DNA of 64,000 nucleotides from Paenalcaligenes sp035301625. Its GTDB lineage: Bacteria > Pseudomonadota > Gammaproteobacteria > Burkholderiales > Burkholderiaceae_B. Made by a program: the position numbers and the translations under genes. The notes below the pieces were generated by a model, which saw only the letters and a list, made by a program, of their open reading frames with translations, did not search any database and was not told the DNA's origin. Shown one piece after another: positions 17,328-26,531 of the stretch (positions are counted from its first letter, which is position 1; each line of letters opens with the position of its first letter). The stretch spans positions 35,077 to 99,076 of the forward strand of contig DATGTW010000070.1 of NCBI GenBank assembly GCA_035301625.1. The letters are read 5' to 3'.

Positions 17328-20204
17328 ATGCTGATACACCCCTCTCACCAGCCACTGGCTGGACGCGGCATGCTGCTAATACTTGCTGCGGCCACATTTG
17401 TGTTTTTAACTTTCTGGCTTGTCATACCAGAAGGTATCGGCACAGAGGTTCCCCACTATTTGCTTTGGCATACTGTATTGCAGGGCCTGAGCATCATTTT
17501 GGCCACCCAAATTTTTACGCTCATCCTGAGCACTTATAAAAACGAAATATTTACACCTTTGGTGGCCTTGGGGATTATTTTCTTGGGCGTGGCCGTTTTT
17601 GATTTTTCTCATACTTTGACTCAACAAGGCATGCCACGGCTTTTGGATACTGATTATTCAAGTCGCGCCAGCTTTTTATTGTTTTTTGCCCGATTATTAA
17701 GTGCCGCGGGCATGCTGATAATCAGCTTATGCCCTTGGAATCATGTTTTTAATCCACGCAATTTTTTGCGCGTTTTGATTCCATTTATATTAATAATCGC
17801 CTTTATTCATGGCTTAATCTTCTTCCCTCCTGATGCCCTCCCTAAACTACTACAGCTATCTGTTGGAGGCATTCACCTAAGCACATTTTTTAATTTTATT
17901 TTGCTTGGGTTTTTTGCGGCATCTACTTTATTACTTTTTGGACGCCTAAACAGCGATCAACCCTTTGATGTGACTGGGTTTTGTACCGCCAGCGGTCTAC
18001 TCACACTAGCGCACGCCTATAGCATCACTCATCAGCCTGACTCTCAGCTACATCATTTAATCAGTCACGTTTATGCAATCTCAGCCGTTTATATCTTGTA
18101 CCGTGCTGTATTTAATGAAATAGTGCTTCGCCCTTATACCTTGCTTAAAAACTCGCAGCAGCGTATCGCAGCTACTTTAGACGCAATGCCTGACATGATT
18201 CTAGAGCTAGATGGTTACGGTCGTCAGATTGAAATACACAACAATAGCTCTGATCAACCAATTATTAATAAATATGACTATCTGGATAAAACCCTAGATG
18301 AAATGCTGGCAACCGATAGTGTGAAAACCTATTGGACCAGTCTAAAACAAGCTAAAGAACACGGAGTATCCCGAAATCATACTATTAAGGTCGTGCCCCC
18401 GAATATGGGAAAGCGATGGTTTGAACTCTCAGTATCTTTTTTAGCAGGTAAAACACAATGCGCCGAGCGTTATATTGTGATTGCTAGTGACATTACAGAT
18501 CGCGTTGCCGAGACAGAAAAATTAAAATTCCTATCTCAAGCTGTTGATCAAATCCCATCGGTGATTTTTATTTTAAATGAAAAACTTCATATCCGCTTTA
18601 TTAATCATACATTTACACAAGCAACAGGATATGGTTTTGACGAAGTTATAGATCAACGCTCAACCAAACTATTTTCACCAGATACACCCACAGATTTAAA
18701 AAACCATATCCGCGAAGAGATCCAGGCAGGAAATGTTTGGCAAGGCGAAATTGAACGCATCACCAAATCTGGGGAAAAGTACACAGTGCAATCCTCTTTT
18801 TATCCAATTCTAACCAATGACAAAAAAATTTATAGTTACTTGGTCATCGAAAATGATATCACTGAAAGCAAAAAGATTGCCGCTCAACTACAGCGAGTAT
18901 CCAATTTTGATCGTCTCACCGGTCTACCTAATTCAGAACGATTAACATTACTGTTAAACCACGAAATAAAACACTCACGCCATGTAGCAATATTATGGAT
19001 TAATCTGGATCATTTTAAAAATATCAATGAGGGGCTTGGGCATCATGTCGGAGATTTGTTACTCAAAGAGATTGCAGATCGATTATCCAACCTGTTGCGC
19101 CCCCAGGACATTCTGGCTCGCCCAAGCAGTGACAACTTTGTCATGTTACTACCTGAGGCACAACACAGTTTGGCTGCTACGCAAGCCCAGGCAGTCCTGG
19201 ATTCTTTCGCACACCCTTTGCTTTCCGCTAACCGGTCCATAGTATTAGGCGCAACCGTGGGGATTGCTATTTATCCATGGGATAGCACTGATGGTGCATC
19301 TTTACTTTCTCAAGCAGAAACAGCGATGCACCGCATGAAGCAAAACGCACGTGGTAATTATTGTTTCTTTAAATCTGCCATGCGCGAAGAGACTGCCCAT
19401 AAATTAGTACTGAGCATGGCACTTAAAGAAGCTTTGAATAACAATGAAATGTATTTGGTCTACCAGCCACAAATACATTTAGCCACAGGTAAAATAATTG
19501 GTGTTGAAGCACTTTTGCGTTGGCATTCCCCCTTTTGGGGCAACATTCCTCCTACTGAGTTTATTCCCATCGCAGAAGAGTCCGATGACATAGTGCATAT
19601 TGGCAAATGGGTGCTCATTGAAGCCTTGCAACAAATAGATTACTGGACACAAAGTAAGGTGCCTATCCCTCGTGTTTCAGTTAATATTTCAGCAACCCAA
19701 TTTGAACAGGACAACTTTGTACACACCATTAATACACTATTAAATGACCAAAAACATGCTGCCGAGCGGTTGGAAATCGAACTCACCGAAGCCGTTGCCA
19801 TGAAAAACCCTGATTATTCAGCCGGCTTGATGGTTGAATTAAAGAAAGCACAAATAAGAATTGCCATTGATGACTTTGGCACGGGTTATTCCTCGTTGGG
19901 GTTGCTCAAACAATTCCATATTGACAGCATCAAGATTGATCGCTCTTTTATACAAGAAATTTGCCATAACAAAGGCGATCAAGCGGTCGTAAACGCAATC
20001 ATTAACATGGCCCATGATTTAGGCCTAAAAACGATTGCTGAAGGGGTTGAAACTAAAGAACAATTGCACTACCTATTGCAGGCCAACTGCTATGCAGCCC
20101 AAGGCTTTTACTTTACGCGCCCGCTGACTGCGGTCAAATTAGAAGAACTGATTACACGAAATCACCCTAATGGGTATTTTTTTATCCCGCACCCCAATAA
20201 TTAA
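17328..20204 (+). CDS. MASE3-PAS-PAS-GGDEF(degenerate)-EAL protein, probable c-di-GMP phosphodiesterase
   Basis: A 958-residue inner-membrane signalling protein. Residues 1-270 form a multi-helix MASE3-like sensor (FDFSHTLTQQGMPRLLD is characteristic), followed by two PAS domains (about 280-400 and 405-520), a GGDEF domain and an EAL domain. The GGDEF signature is replaced by SSDNF at residues 600-604, so cyclase activity is unlikely. The EAL domain looks intact: EALLRW from residue 727, ELTEAVAM, IDDFGTGYSSLG, KIDRSFI and the IAEGVET helix. The expected reaction is hydrolysis of c-di-GMP to pGpG, favouring motility over biofilm. The 3' end overlaps the convergent DUF192-like gene by four bases. 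It neighbours the Tad-like locus; a functional link is inference. Confidence 0.9.
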   Translation: MLIHPSHQPLAGRGMLLILAAATFVFLTFWLVIPEGIGTEVPHYLLWHTVLQGLSIILATQIFTLILSTYKNEIFTPLVALGIIFLGVAVFDFSHTLTQQGMPRLLDTDYSSRASFLLFFARLLSAAGMLIISLCPWNHVFNPRNFLRVLIPFILIIAFIHGLIFFPPDALPKLLQLSVGGIHLSTFFNFILLGFFAASTLLLFGRLNSDQPFDVTGFCTASGLLTLAHAYSITHQPDSQLHHLISHVYAISAVYILYRAVFNEIVLRPYTLLKNSQQRIAATLDAMPDMILELDGYGRQIEIHNNSSDQPIINKYDYLDKTLDEMLATDSVKTYWTSLKQAKEHGVSRNHTIKVVPPNMGKRWFELSVSFLAGKTQCAERYIVIASDITDRVAETEKLKFLSQAVDQIPSVIFILNEKLHIRFINHTFTQATGYGFDEVIDQRSTKLFSPDTPTDLKNHIREEIQAGNVWQGEIERITKSGEKYTVQSSFYPILTNDKKIYSYLVIENDITESKKIAAQLQRVSNFDRLTGLPNSERLTLLLNHEIKHSRHVAILWINLDHFKNINEGLGHHVGDLLLKEIADRLSNLLRPQDILARPSSDNFVMLLPEAQHSLAATQAQAVLDSFAHPLLSANRSIVLGATVGIAIYPWDSTDGASLLSQAETAMHRMKQNARGNYCFFKSAMREETAHKLVLSMALKEALNNNEMYLVYQPQIHLATGKIIGVEALLRWHSPFWGNIPPTEFIPIAEESDDIVHIGKWVLIEALQQIDYWTQSKVPIPRVSVNISATQFEQDNFVHTINTLLNDQKHAAERLEIELTEAVAMKNPDYSAGLMVELKKAQIRIAIDDFGTGYSSLGLLKQFHIDSIKIDRSFIQEICHNKGDQAVVNAIINMAHDLGLKTIAEGVETKEQLHYLLQANCYAAQGFYFTRPLTAVKLEELITRNHPNGYFFIPHPNN

Positions 20205-20623
20205 TTTAATAACTGCTGCATAACCCCTTCGTTGCTTAGTAACTCTTCGAGTAGCCATTCTTGACCATAGACACACTCTAAAACTCCCCAAGCCCGTTGT
20301 TGTATCATTATACGACCCGGTTGCAAGCAATCCTGGCGCAGCACCCTTCCTTGACGATCAATAAAAACCACCACTAAAGTATATTTAGAAAATAGTTGAT
20401 GGACTGCCCGAGTCCGTGGGAAGAACAAAATCGGAGTTTGCTTTGTTACCAGCTCAGAAACAGAAAAAAGTCTTATCCCTAAAAACCGACTCCAAAAACA
20501 ATTCAATACAAGAATCCTGGCATTGCCACGCGAGGTCTTGAAAAAAAACAAATGATCAGTAGAAAAGAGTCCAATTCTCCTGGCAAAACGCCTGCAAAAC
20601 TTTTTAAGCCATAAGCTGAGCAC
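20201..20623 (-). CDS. DUF192-like protein at the end of the Tad-like operon
   Basis: A 140-residue protein with a basic N-terminus. Residues 35-120 resemble the DUF192 (COG1430) pattern: FWSRFLGIR, then PILFFPRTRAVHQLF, VVVFIDRQGRVLRQ and RAWGVLEC. The match is by eye and the family's usual WMKNT motif is replaced by HQLFSKYT, so it is a divergent member at best. It starts with GTG behind a good GAGGAG site, 21 bases after tadC, so it is probably the last gene of the pilus operon. Function unknown. Confidence 0.6.
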   Translation of the reverse strand: MLSLWLKKFCRRFARRIGLFSTDHLFFFKTSRGNARILVLNCFWSRFLGIRLFSVSELVTKQTPILFFPRTRAVHQLFSKYTLVVVFIDRQGRVLRQDCLQPGRIMIQQRAWGVLECVYGQEWLLEELLSNEGVMQQLLN

Positions 20624-20644
20624 CGTATCTCCTCAAAGAACCTA

Positions 20645-21511
20645 TCAAAAACTCTGTGCCAACATCCCATAGGCAAGGGGAAAAGCGATCACAATAAATG
20701 TGATTGGAAAGATAAAAAACATAATGGGAAAAATAAGTTTAGTTGGTAAAGCCAATGCCTTTTTCTCGGCAGTCGTATAGATAACCGCCTTTATTTGACG
20801 CGCCTGCTGACGAAGCACTCGTTGCAAAGCCAGACCTTGCCGATGCGCTTGTAAAACAGCAAACACAAAAGTATTTACATCCTCTTGGTCACAGCGTTGT
20901 GCAAAATCACGCCAAGCCCGCTCTACCGCCACCCCTTGCTCAAGCGCATGGATAAGCTGTTGTATATTTCCTTGCAAGAAAATACTTTCTGAATGAGCAT
21001 TTGCAATTTTAAGGCTTTGATTTAGACTCATGCCAGCACCTAAATTTAACGCCAATAAATCCAGTAAAAAACTAAAAGCATCTAAAAATCCCTGCTTACG
21101 CTTAGAAGCCAGCTGATTAAAATAAAATAAAGGTAAAAGAAAACATAACGCGGTGGTAATTGCCCAAATAAGCATCCACCCAATCAAATGAAAATTTTGG
21201 TATACGCCAAAAACAGCCACCAAAAATGAAAACCCAAGTTGGCTAAAATAAAGCTTAATACCCGACAGAGAAATTCCGTTGAATGCGGCTTTGCGCTCTA
21301 TCAAATTAATATACCGCCAACTAACGAAATGCTGCAGGTAAGGAGTAAGTTTGGTGATTATTTGACCTACCCAATCATATGCACTTAATTGACTTGCTTT
21401 TTCTTTAATATAAGTTTTTCTAATCAAATCCTCTTTCCAAACCAGTAATAATGCGCAAATTAATAAAAGCACGCTCATGAGTAAATGAATGAAAATATTT
21501 ATTTTACTCAT
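20645..21511 (-). CDS. tadC: Tad/Flp pilus assembly platform protein TadC
   Basis: Type II secretion F-domain inner-membrane protein, 288 residues, one of the two platform subunits that couple the CpaF ATPase to pilin extrusion. The F domain (SFLLDLLALNLGAGMSLNQSLK) lies in the middle, with a membrane-segment pair before it and at the C-terminus. The ATG at 21511 overlaps the tadB stop in an ATGA arrangement, with GGTGG upstream; a longer in-frame start would overlap tadB by 64 bases and is rejected. Translational coupling with tadB suggests stoichiometric production. Confidence 0.88.
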   Translation of the reverse strand: MSKINIFIHLLMSVLLLICALLLVWKEDLIRKTYIKEKASQLSAYDWVGQIITKLTPYLQHFVSWRYINLIERKAAFNGISLSGIKLYFSQLGFSFLVAVFGVYQNFHLIGWMLIWAITTALCFLLPLFYFNQLASKRKQGFLDAFSFLLDLLALNLGAGMSLNQSLKIANAHSESIFLQGNIQQLIHALEQGVAVERAWRDFAQRCDQEDVNTFVFAVLQAHRQGLALQRVLRQQARQIKAVIYTTAEKKALALPTKLIFPIMFFIFPITFIVIAFPLAYGMLAQSF

Positions 21512-22335
21512 ATCCGTATATCCACCATTTTTTGAATAACGAAAAAGCCTATTACACTCATAAGCAAGCATAAACTTAATACAACATTCCCTATCAAACT
21601 TTCTTTAAATGGTAATACCCATGACTTATCCAACCAATACAGTGCTGCTAATAATAAATAAGGAACGATCGTAAGGACATGTGCCTGCAACTTTCCCTGA
21701 AGAGCTAATGCGCTAATTTTATTCTGTAACTCTATACGCTGTTGAATGTTTTCTGCTATCTCTTCTAACAACGGTGCCACAGTACCGCCAGACCGCAAAG
21801 ATACTTCTAATGCCAGTGTCATCATATTGACTGCTGGTACAGGCATACGACCACGGAAATTTTCCAAAGCATTTAGCAAAGAAACACCTACCTGCAACTC
21901 TCGCAATAAGAGACTTAATTCTTTACGCAAAGGTCCTTGCCAGTCACTGATTGTTTCCTGCAAGGCACTCTGTACACTCAACCCTGATTGCAATGCAGCA
22001 CCGAGCAGGCGCAAAAAGAAAGGAATTTCAGAAATAATTTTACGATGCAAGTGAAAATTCAATTGCTTTAAAAGTGCATAAACGAATAATAAAAACAAAA
22101 ATAAAACAAGCCCTGAATAAACCAAGGAATTTAGTAATATATAACCACTCAAAAATACTGCTACCCCAGTTATCGGTGCCCAATACTCAATATGATAATC
22201 ACGCAAAAAATAAAAATTTGCATGTAGCAGTCCATAGATCCTATGTTTTAAACTTGCTCCAAAAAAGAAGAGCCCACCTATTAAAAACAAAGAAAAAAAT
22301 ATGCCACTCAATATTGCCCATAAGAAATAAGACAT
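21508..22335 (-). CDS. tadB: Tad/Flp pilus assembly platform protein TadB
   Basis: Second F-domain platform protein, 275 residues. The soluble F domain is visible as FFLRLLGAALQSGLSVQSAL and the ALEVSLRSGGTVAPLLEEIA segment, flanked by hydrophobic helices at the N- and C-termini. A near-perfect AAGGAGGTC ribosome site precedes the ATG, suggesting strong translation. It shares an ATGA overlap with tadC and lies 54 bases after the ATPase gene. It is slightly shorter at the N-terminus than some TadB proteins. Confidence 0.88.
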   Translation of the reverse strand: MSYFLWAILSGIFFSLFLIGGLFFFGASLKHRIYGLLHANFYFLRDYHIEYWAPITGVAVFLSGYILLNSLVYSGLVLFLFLLFVYALLKQLNFHLHRKIISEIPFFLRLLGAALQSGLSVQSALQETISDWQGPLRKELSLLLRELQVGVSLLNALENFRGRMPVPAVNMMTLALEVSLRSGGTVAPLLEEIAENIQQRIELQNKISALALQGKLQAHVLTIVPYLLLAALYWLDKSWVLPFKESLIGNVVLSLCLLMSVIGFFVIQKMVDIRI

Positions 22336-22389
22336 GCTAAGACCTCCTTGGCTTGACTTGATAACAGTGATACCGTGTTGCTTTTATTT

Positions 22390-24042
22390 TTATGGTTGAT
22401 TAACTGTAAATATAGGCTCCATTTGTATGACGTTCCCTTCACTACCTGTAATCGCACTAATTTCAGATAACCTCCGTTGTCCATTGGGCTGGCGCTCTAT
22501 TTGCACTACGTAATTTATGCTCATAGTGATGTAGTCTCGTATCGCTTTAAAGGGGAGCCCCATCGAAGCCATTAAAACCAAGCTTTCTAAACGATGAATA
22601 GCCTCTCGTGGACTATTGGCATGTATCGTAGTCAAAGACCCTTCATGACCCGTATTCATAGCAGACAACATATCAAAAGCCTCAGGGCCACGGCATTCAC
22701 CAACAATGATTCTATCGGGACGCATCCGCAAAGCATTACGAACCAGCTCGCGAATTGGAATGTCGCCCACTCCTTCTGCATTGGCAGGGCGTGCCTCTAA
22801 TCGAACTATATTCTGATGCTGCAACTGCAATTCAGCAGCGTCTTCGATGGTAATTATGCGTTCACCAGCTGGGATAGATAGGCCTAAAACATTCAGCAAA
22901 GTTGTTTTCCCACTGCCAGTTCCTCCGGAAATAATCATGTTTTTTTTATTTTCAACACATTGCTGCAAAAATTCAGCCCATTGCTCAGTCAAAGTCCCAT
23001 TGGCAATCAATTGCTGCCAGCCGTGCAACTGTGTCCTGAATTTTCGAATAGTGATGATTGGCCCATTTAAAGCAATAGGCGCTAAAACAATATGTACGCG
23101 TGAACCATCTGCCAAACGCGCATCTACTAGAGGCATACTTTCATCTACTCGACGTCCTATAGGCGCCACAATTCTTTCAATGACATTACGTAATTGGGCA
23201 TCCGTGCTAAACGAAACAGGTATTTGTTCACAAACACCACCACGCTCAATAAAAATACCATCAAGGCCATTCACCATAATTTCTGAGATTTCGCTGTCAG
23301 CGAGCAGAGGCTCTAATGGACCCAAGCCGCATATATCTGCCAATACAAAATCAAGCAGCATAGGCCTGGATAAACTCATAGAGTATTCATAATTTTTGCT
23401 CTCCAAGGCCTTCTTGGCTACCTGCTCAACTCTTTTTTTAATATTTTCTTGGCTCACATTAATAGCAATCATTTCACGCAAATTCATTTCTTTAAGTACA
23501 TGCTCACGCAGCTGATTAATAAGCTCTTGATGCTGACGGTATTGCTTGTGAAGCAAAGAATAAGTACAAGGGCTCAGCAACCTATTACCTGGTGATTGGT
23601 GATTATCCTGAGTACTCTTTACCTGTGGAGATTCTCGCTCTTGCGGCTCTGCCGATTTATTTTTTGTGACACTTCTAACTTTGCTGGCTGCTGAAAAAGC
23701 TTCCAGCCCTGTAGGTTCTTTAATTGAATTCTTTGATGCTAATTGCGTTTCTTTTTGCATTCGGAGATGTAAACGGTACGGGCCAATCAAAATTTGATCC
23801 TGTGGTTGAACCGGTCCAAAGTATTTGATGCGCTCATTATTCACCACGGTGCCTTGCAAACTGCCTAAATCTTCAATAAAAAGATGGACCCCCTCAACGT
23901 ATAAACGAGCATGATTGACACCCACTCGCCACCCCTGTAAACGCAAACAAGAATTTGCTCCGCGTCCAATATTCACTGGACTATGCGTAAACACCTCTTG
24001 GCGTTGCTGATTTAGTGTTAATACCTCCACATGAATAGACAT
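22390..24042 (-). CDS. cpaF: FHA domain-CpaF/TadA fusion ATPase
   Basis: Hexameric secretion ATPase powering the Tad-like apparatus, 550 residues from the start chosen here. Residues 1-95 form an FHA domain (NIGRGANSC, VNHARLYVEG, DLGSLQGTVVNNERI), followed by a low-complexity linker to about 190 and a complete CpaF ATPase: Walker A GGTGSGKTTLLN, Walker B RIIVGECRGPEAFDML and the His box TGHEGSLTTIHANSPREA. The FHA keeps the Gly-Arg and His but has Gly and Gln where the usual phosphothreonine-contacting Ser and Asn sit. ORF space extends to 24144, overlapping cpaC; I preferred the ATG at 24042, where AGGGG precedes and the FHA fold begins, but this start is uncertain. Confidence 0.88.
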   Translation of the reverse strand: MSIHVEVLTLNQQRQEVFTHSPVNIGRGANSCLRLQGWRVGVNHARLYVEGVHLFIEDLGSLQGTVVNNERIKYFGPVQPQDQILIGPYRLHLRMQKETQLASKNSIKEPTGLEAFSAASKVRSVTKNKSAEPQERESPQVKSTQDNHQSPGNRLLSPCTYSLLHKQYRQHQELINQLREHVLKEMNLREMIAINVSQENIKKRVEQVAKKALESKNYEYSMSLSRPMLLDFVLADICGLGPLEPLLADSEISEIMVNGLDGIFIERGGVCEQIPVSFSTDAQLRNVIERIVAPIGRRVDESMPLVDARLADGSRVHIVLAPIALNGPIITIRKFRTQLHGWQQLIANGTLTEQWAEFLQQCVENKKNMIISGGTGSGKTTLLNVLGLSIPAGERIITIEDAAELQLQHQNIVRLEARPANAEGVGDIPIRELVRNALRMRPDRIIVGECRGPEAFDMLSAMNTGHEGSLTTIHANSPREAIHRLESLVLMASMGLPFKAIRDYITMSINYVVQIERQPNGQRRLSEISAITGSEGNVIQMEPIFTVNQP

Positions 24043-24100
24043 AGCCCCTGACCCATTACTAAAGACGGCAGCACACATAAAGCCGTGACTAGCTGACATT

Positions 24101-25534
24101 TTATTGATGATTAATTGGAAACGCTTGGGTTGATTCTTCATCAAACCATTGTGATCCTTGACCTTGATAAGGATCCCAAGACCCTTGCCCTTTGTTTGTG
24201 GTTTGCTGCATTAGCAAAGAGGGCGGCATCACATTTAATTGTTCACCCTTTGGGAAATACTGTTCGTTTATTTGCTCAGCCCTAGCCACACGGTGGGTTG
24301 AAACTGGATGATCTGCGTCAATAAGAATCGGTGTAACAAAAAACGCTAACTCGGTTTCATTGTTAATAAAGCGCCGCGACTTAAATAATGCGCCAATGAT
24401 AGGTAATTCGGACAGACCTGGAACGGCATCTTGCTGCGTGGTGATTTCTCTGGAAATAAATCCAGCTAAAACCAAAGTTTGTCCCGATTGAATATTAAAC
24501 TCGGTGCTGGCCCGACGGCTTTTTAATGCGGGCCCAGCGGGTGTGGAAACACTGTTATCAATAGTGCTAACCTCGATATCTAAAAAAGACCGTACCGCGC
24601 CGTCTTCTTCTATATGCGGGGTGATTTTCAAAGAAACCCCATAGGGTTTAAATTGCGTTTGCGGGTTTCCTTGTGCATCTAAAGCAGAATAAGGCACCTC
24701 ACCGCCAGCCAAAAATTCCGCAGTAGCGCCACTACGCGCCAACAACTGGGGGCGCGCTAAAACCACCGCTTGTCCTGTTTGAGTTAATGCATTTAGTTTT
24801 GCTTTCATCAAGGCATTAACCCCAAAATACCCCCCTGCACGTTGTGGCATAAAAGGCATTGGGATAACGGTTTCTCCTGGCCGATCGATCAACTTATGCG
24901 ACCCAGCATCCCACGCAACCCCTGCTGACATACCCCCCTGAGCAGTCTCTGACCAACGAAATCCCAAATCCATAAAAGCATTTTTGGGTACTTCAACAAC
25001 CTGAACATCCAGCAATACCATAGACTCCCAACCCACAGGGTAAGTAAAATCCAATAGCTGAGAATACTGCTGTTTGAGCTCCATTAATTGTTGCCGTTGA
25101 TGGCTCGTTAATTGTTCTCCTTCGACCACAATTTTGCTTCCCACCCGATTGAAGTTAATGTTAGGTATGCGTTGCAGAATCCTTTTTAATTCTTGCATAG
25201 CATCGGCACGCGCAGGGACTTGAACTTGGATTTCATATTCGTATCTTTGGCCATCAACTGTCCATATGTACAGGCTGCTATGCCCTTCGTTTTTAGCAAA
25301 AACCAATACCTCGCGATTTTCTGCAGCTACCGCATTCAAAACATGCCCATCACCCACGGCAACACGTGCAACCTCGTCGAATTGCAACACACGCATTTCG
25401 CCTACATTTAAATGCCATTGCTGCACTTGCGCCTTTACAAATGATAGCGAAGCCATGACCAACCACAGCAAACAGGTCCCTAAAAATAATGTGCACTTTT
25501 TTGAATACAGCGAGAAAAAAGACCACACCCTCAT
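24101..25534 (-). CDS. cpaC: Tad/Flp pilus secretin CpaC (RcpA)
   Basis: Outer-membrane secretin forming the exit pore, 477 residues. It has a cleavable-looking signal peptide (FLGTCLLWLVMASLSFVKA), the N-terminal pilus-assembly domain (residues about 38-105, GEMRVLQFDEVARVAVGD), a BON-like segment and the secretin core with VLARPQLLARSGATAEFLAG and the FVTPILIDAD end. A GGTGGAG site lies before the ATG. The C-terminal 60 residues are Gln/Ser-rich with no recognised domain. It lies 43 bases after cpaB. Confidence 0.9.
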   Translation of the reverse strand: MRVWSFFSLYSKKCTLFLGTCLLWLVMASLSFVKAQVQQWHLNVGEMRVLQFDEVARVAVGDGHVLNAVAAENREVLVFAKNEGHSSLYIWTVDGQRYEYEIQVQVPARADAMQELKRILQRIPNINFNRVGSKIVVEGEQLTSHQRQQLMELKQQYSQLLDFTYPVGWESMVLLDVQVVEVPKNAFMDLGFRWSETAQGGMSAGVAWDAGSHKLIDRPGETVIPMPFMPQRAGGYFGVNALMKAKLNALTQTGQAVVLARPQLLARSGATAEFLAGGEVPYSALDAQGNPQTQFKPYGVSLKITPHIEEDGAVRSFLDIEVSTIDNSVSTPAGPALKSRRASTEFNIQSGQTLVLAGFISREITTQQDAVPGLSELPIIGALFKSRRFINNETELAFFVTPILIDADHPVSTHRVARAEQINEQYFPKGEQLNVMPPSLLMQQTTNKGQGSWDPYQGQGSQWFDEESTQAFPINHQ

Positions 25535-25577
25535 GTTGTATCTCCACCTTGTGTATTGATTGACGTGCTAAAGCGAG

Positions 25578-26531
25578 TTAATCATAAAGGCCGGCAGCTA
25601 AATCAGGCCCTGCTTGCCATCCATATTCAGCGGGTACCTGCCCATGACTCAAATGGGACGGCACTTGCAAATCAAAAACAGCTGGAGGTGCTTTGTATAT
25701 GCGATTGGGACGCAGAGGACCCACCGTATCTTTACCTTGGCTACTGTTGCCATAAATAATACTGACTCGATGGCTAGTGTTTAAATTCTCGATCGGGTTG
25801 CGTAGTCCCAATAATGTTGCAATGTCATTACGCACTGCTTTAACTGAGGTATCTGCATCTACTGGATTACGTAGCATTGCAGTAATTTCTGCACTTTGCT
25901 TGGCCGCAACCAACTTTGCAGCATCCTCCGGGGCCAAGTCTAGTGTCAATGTTGTGACCCCTGGACGCGATTGTTCACGCTCTTCGGTGTTCTGATCAGT
26001 AGCCAGCACATAAACTCCTTGCAGTAGCGGCGCTGTAATTTTACGTCTCTGATAATCGAAGGAAACATAGATATCTATTAAATCTCCCGGTCGAATCAAA
26101 CCGGAGATGGAATTTATCCTATCCACTGCGATACTTAGTGCTCGTCGTCCGCTTTGTATACGTCGCGAAAAAGCGGGCTGCATGACAGGCTCGACATGAT
26201 AGGCCAGAGCTGACTCACCCGCATCCACGGTATATTTCAACATCTGACCCACTAACCGTTGGTGCTCCTCAGGCGGTAGACTTTGTGCAGACACATAGTG
26301 TGCCGGCATCTCTCGAATGGCCAGATCCTCTTGTTCTAGCACAGTTCCTGCTGACAGATTTTTATTAAAAACTACTCTTGCCACAGTACGTATTTGACTT
26401 TGCGCCTCGACTTTTTGAATCTCCCTGTCTAAATACTGATGCACACTGCGTAAAGTAAGAAAAGCAAAGAACACGGCTAATAAAAAAACCAAACCGACCA
26501 ATAACCATTTCTTTTTTTCAAAGACCCACAT
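25578..26531 (-). CDS. cpaB: Flp pilus assembly protein CpaB (RcpC)
   Basis: Periplasmic assembly factor anchored by one N-terminal helix (LLVGLVFLLAVFFAFLTL), 317 residues. The SAF domain (about residues 50-115: VVFNKNLSAGTVLEQEDLAI) and the following RcpC segment (GRRALSIAVDRINSISGLIR, PGDLIDIYVSF) are clear. A GGAGG site five bases before the ATG at 26531 decides the start over two upstream ATGs. The gene overlaps the end of the preceding unknown gene by 14 bases. It is probably a partner of the secretin. Confidence 0.9.
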   Translation of the reverse strand: MWVFEKKKWLLVGLVFLLAVFFAFLTLRSVHQYLDREIQKVEAQSQIRTVARVVFNKNLSAGTVLEQEDLAIREMPAHYVSAQSLPPEEHQRLVGQMLKYTVDAGESALAYHVEPVMQPAFSRRIQSGRRALSIAVDRINSISGLIRPGDLIDIYVSFDYQRRKITAPLLQGVYVLATDQNTEEREQSRPGVTTLTLDLAPEDAAKLVAAKQSAEITAMLRNPVDADTSVKAVRNDIATLLGLRNPIENLNTSHRVSIIYGNSSQGKDTVGPLRPNRIYKAPPAVFDLQVPSHLSHGQVPAEYGWQAGPDLAAGLYD

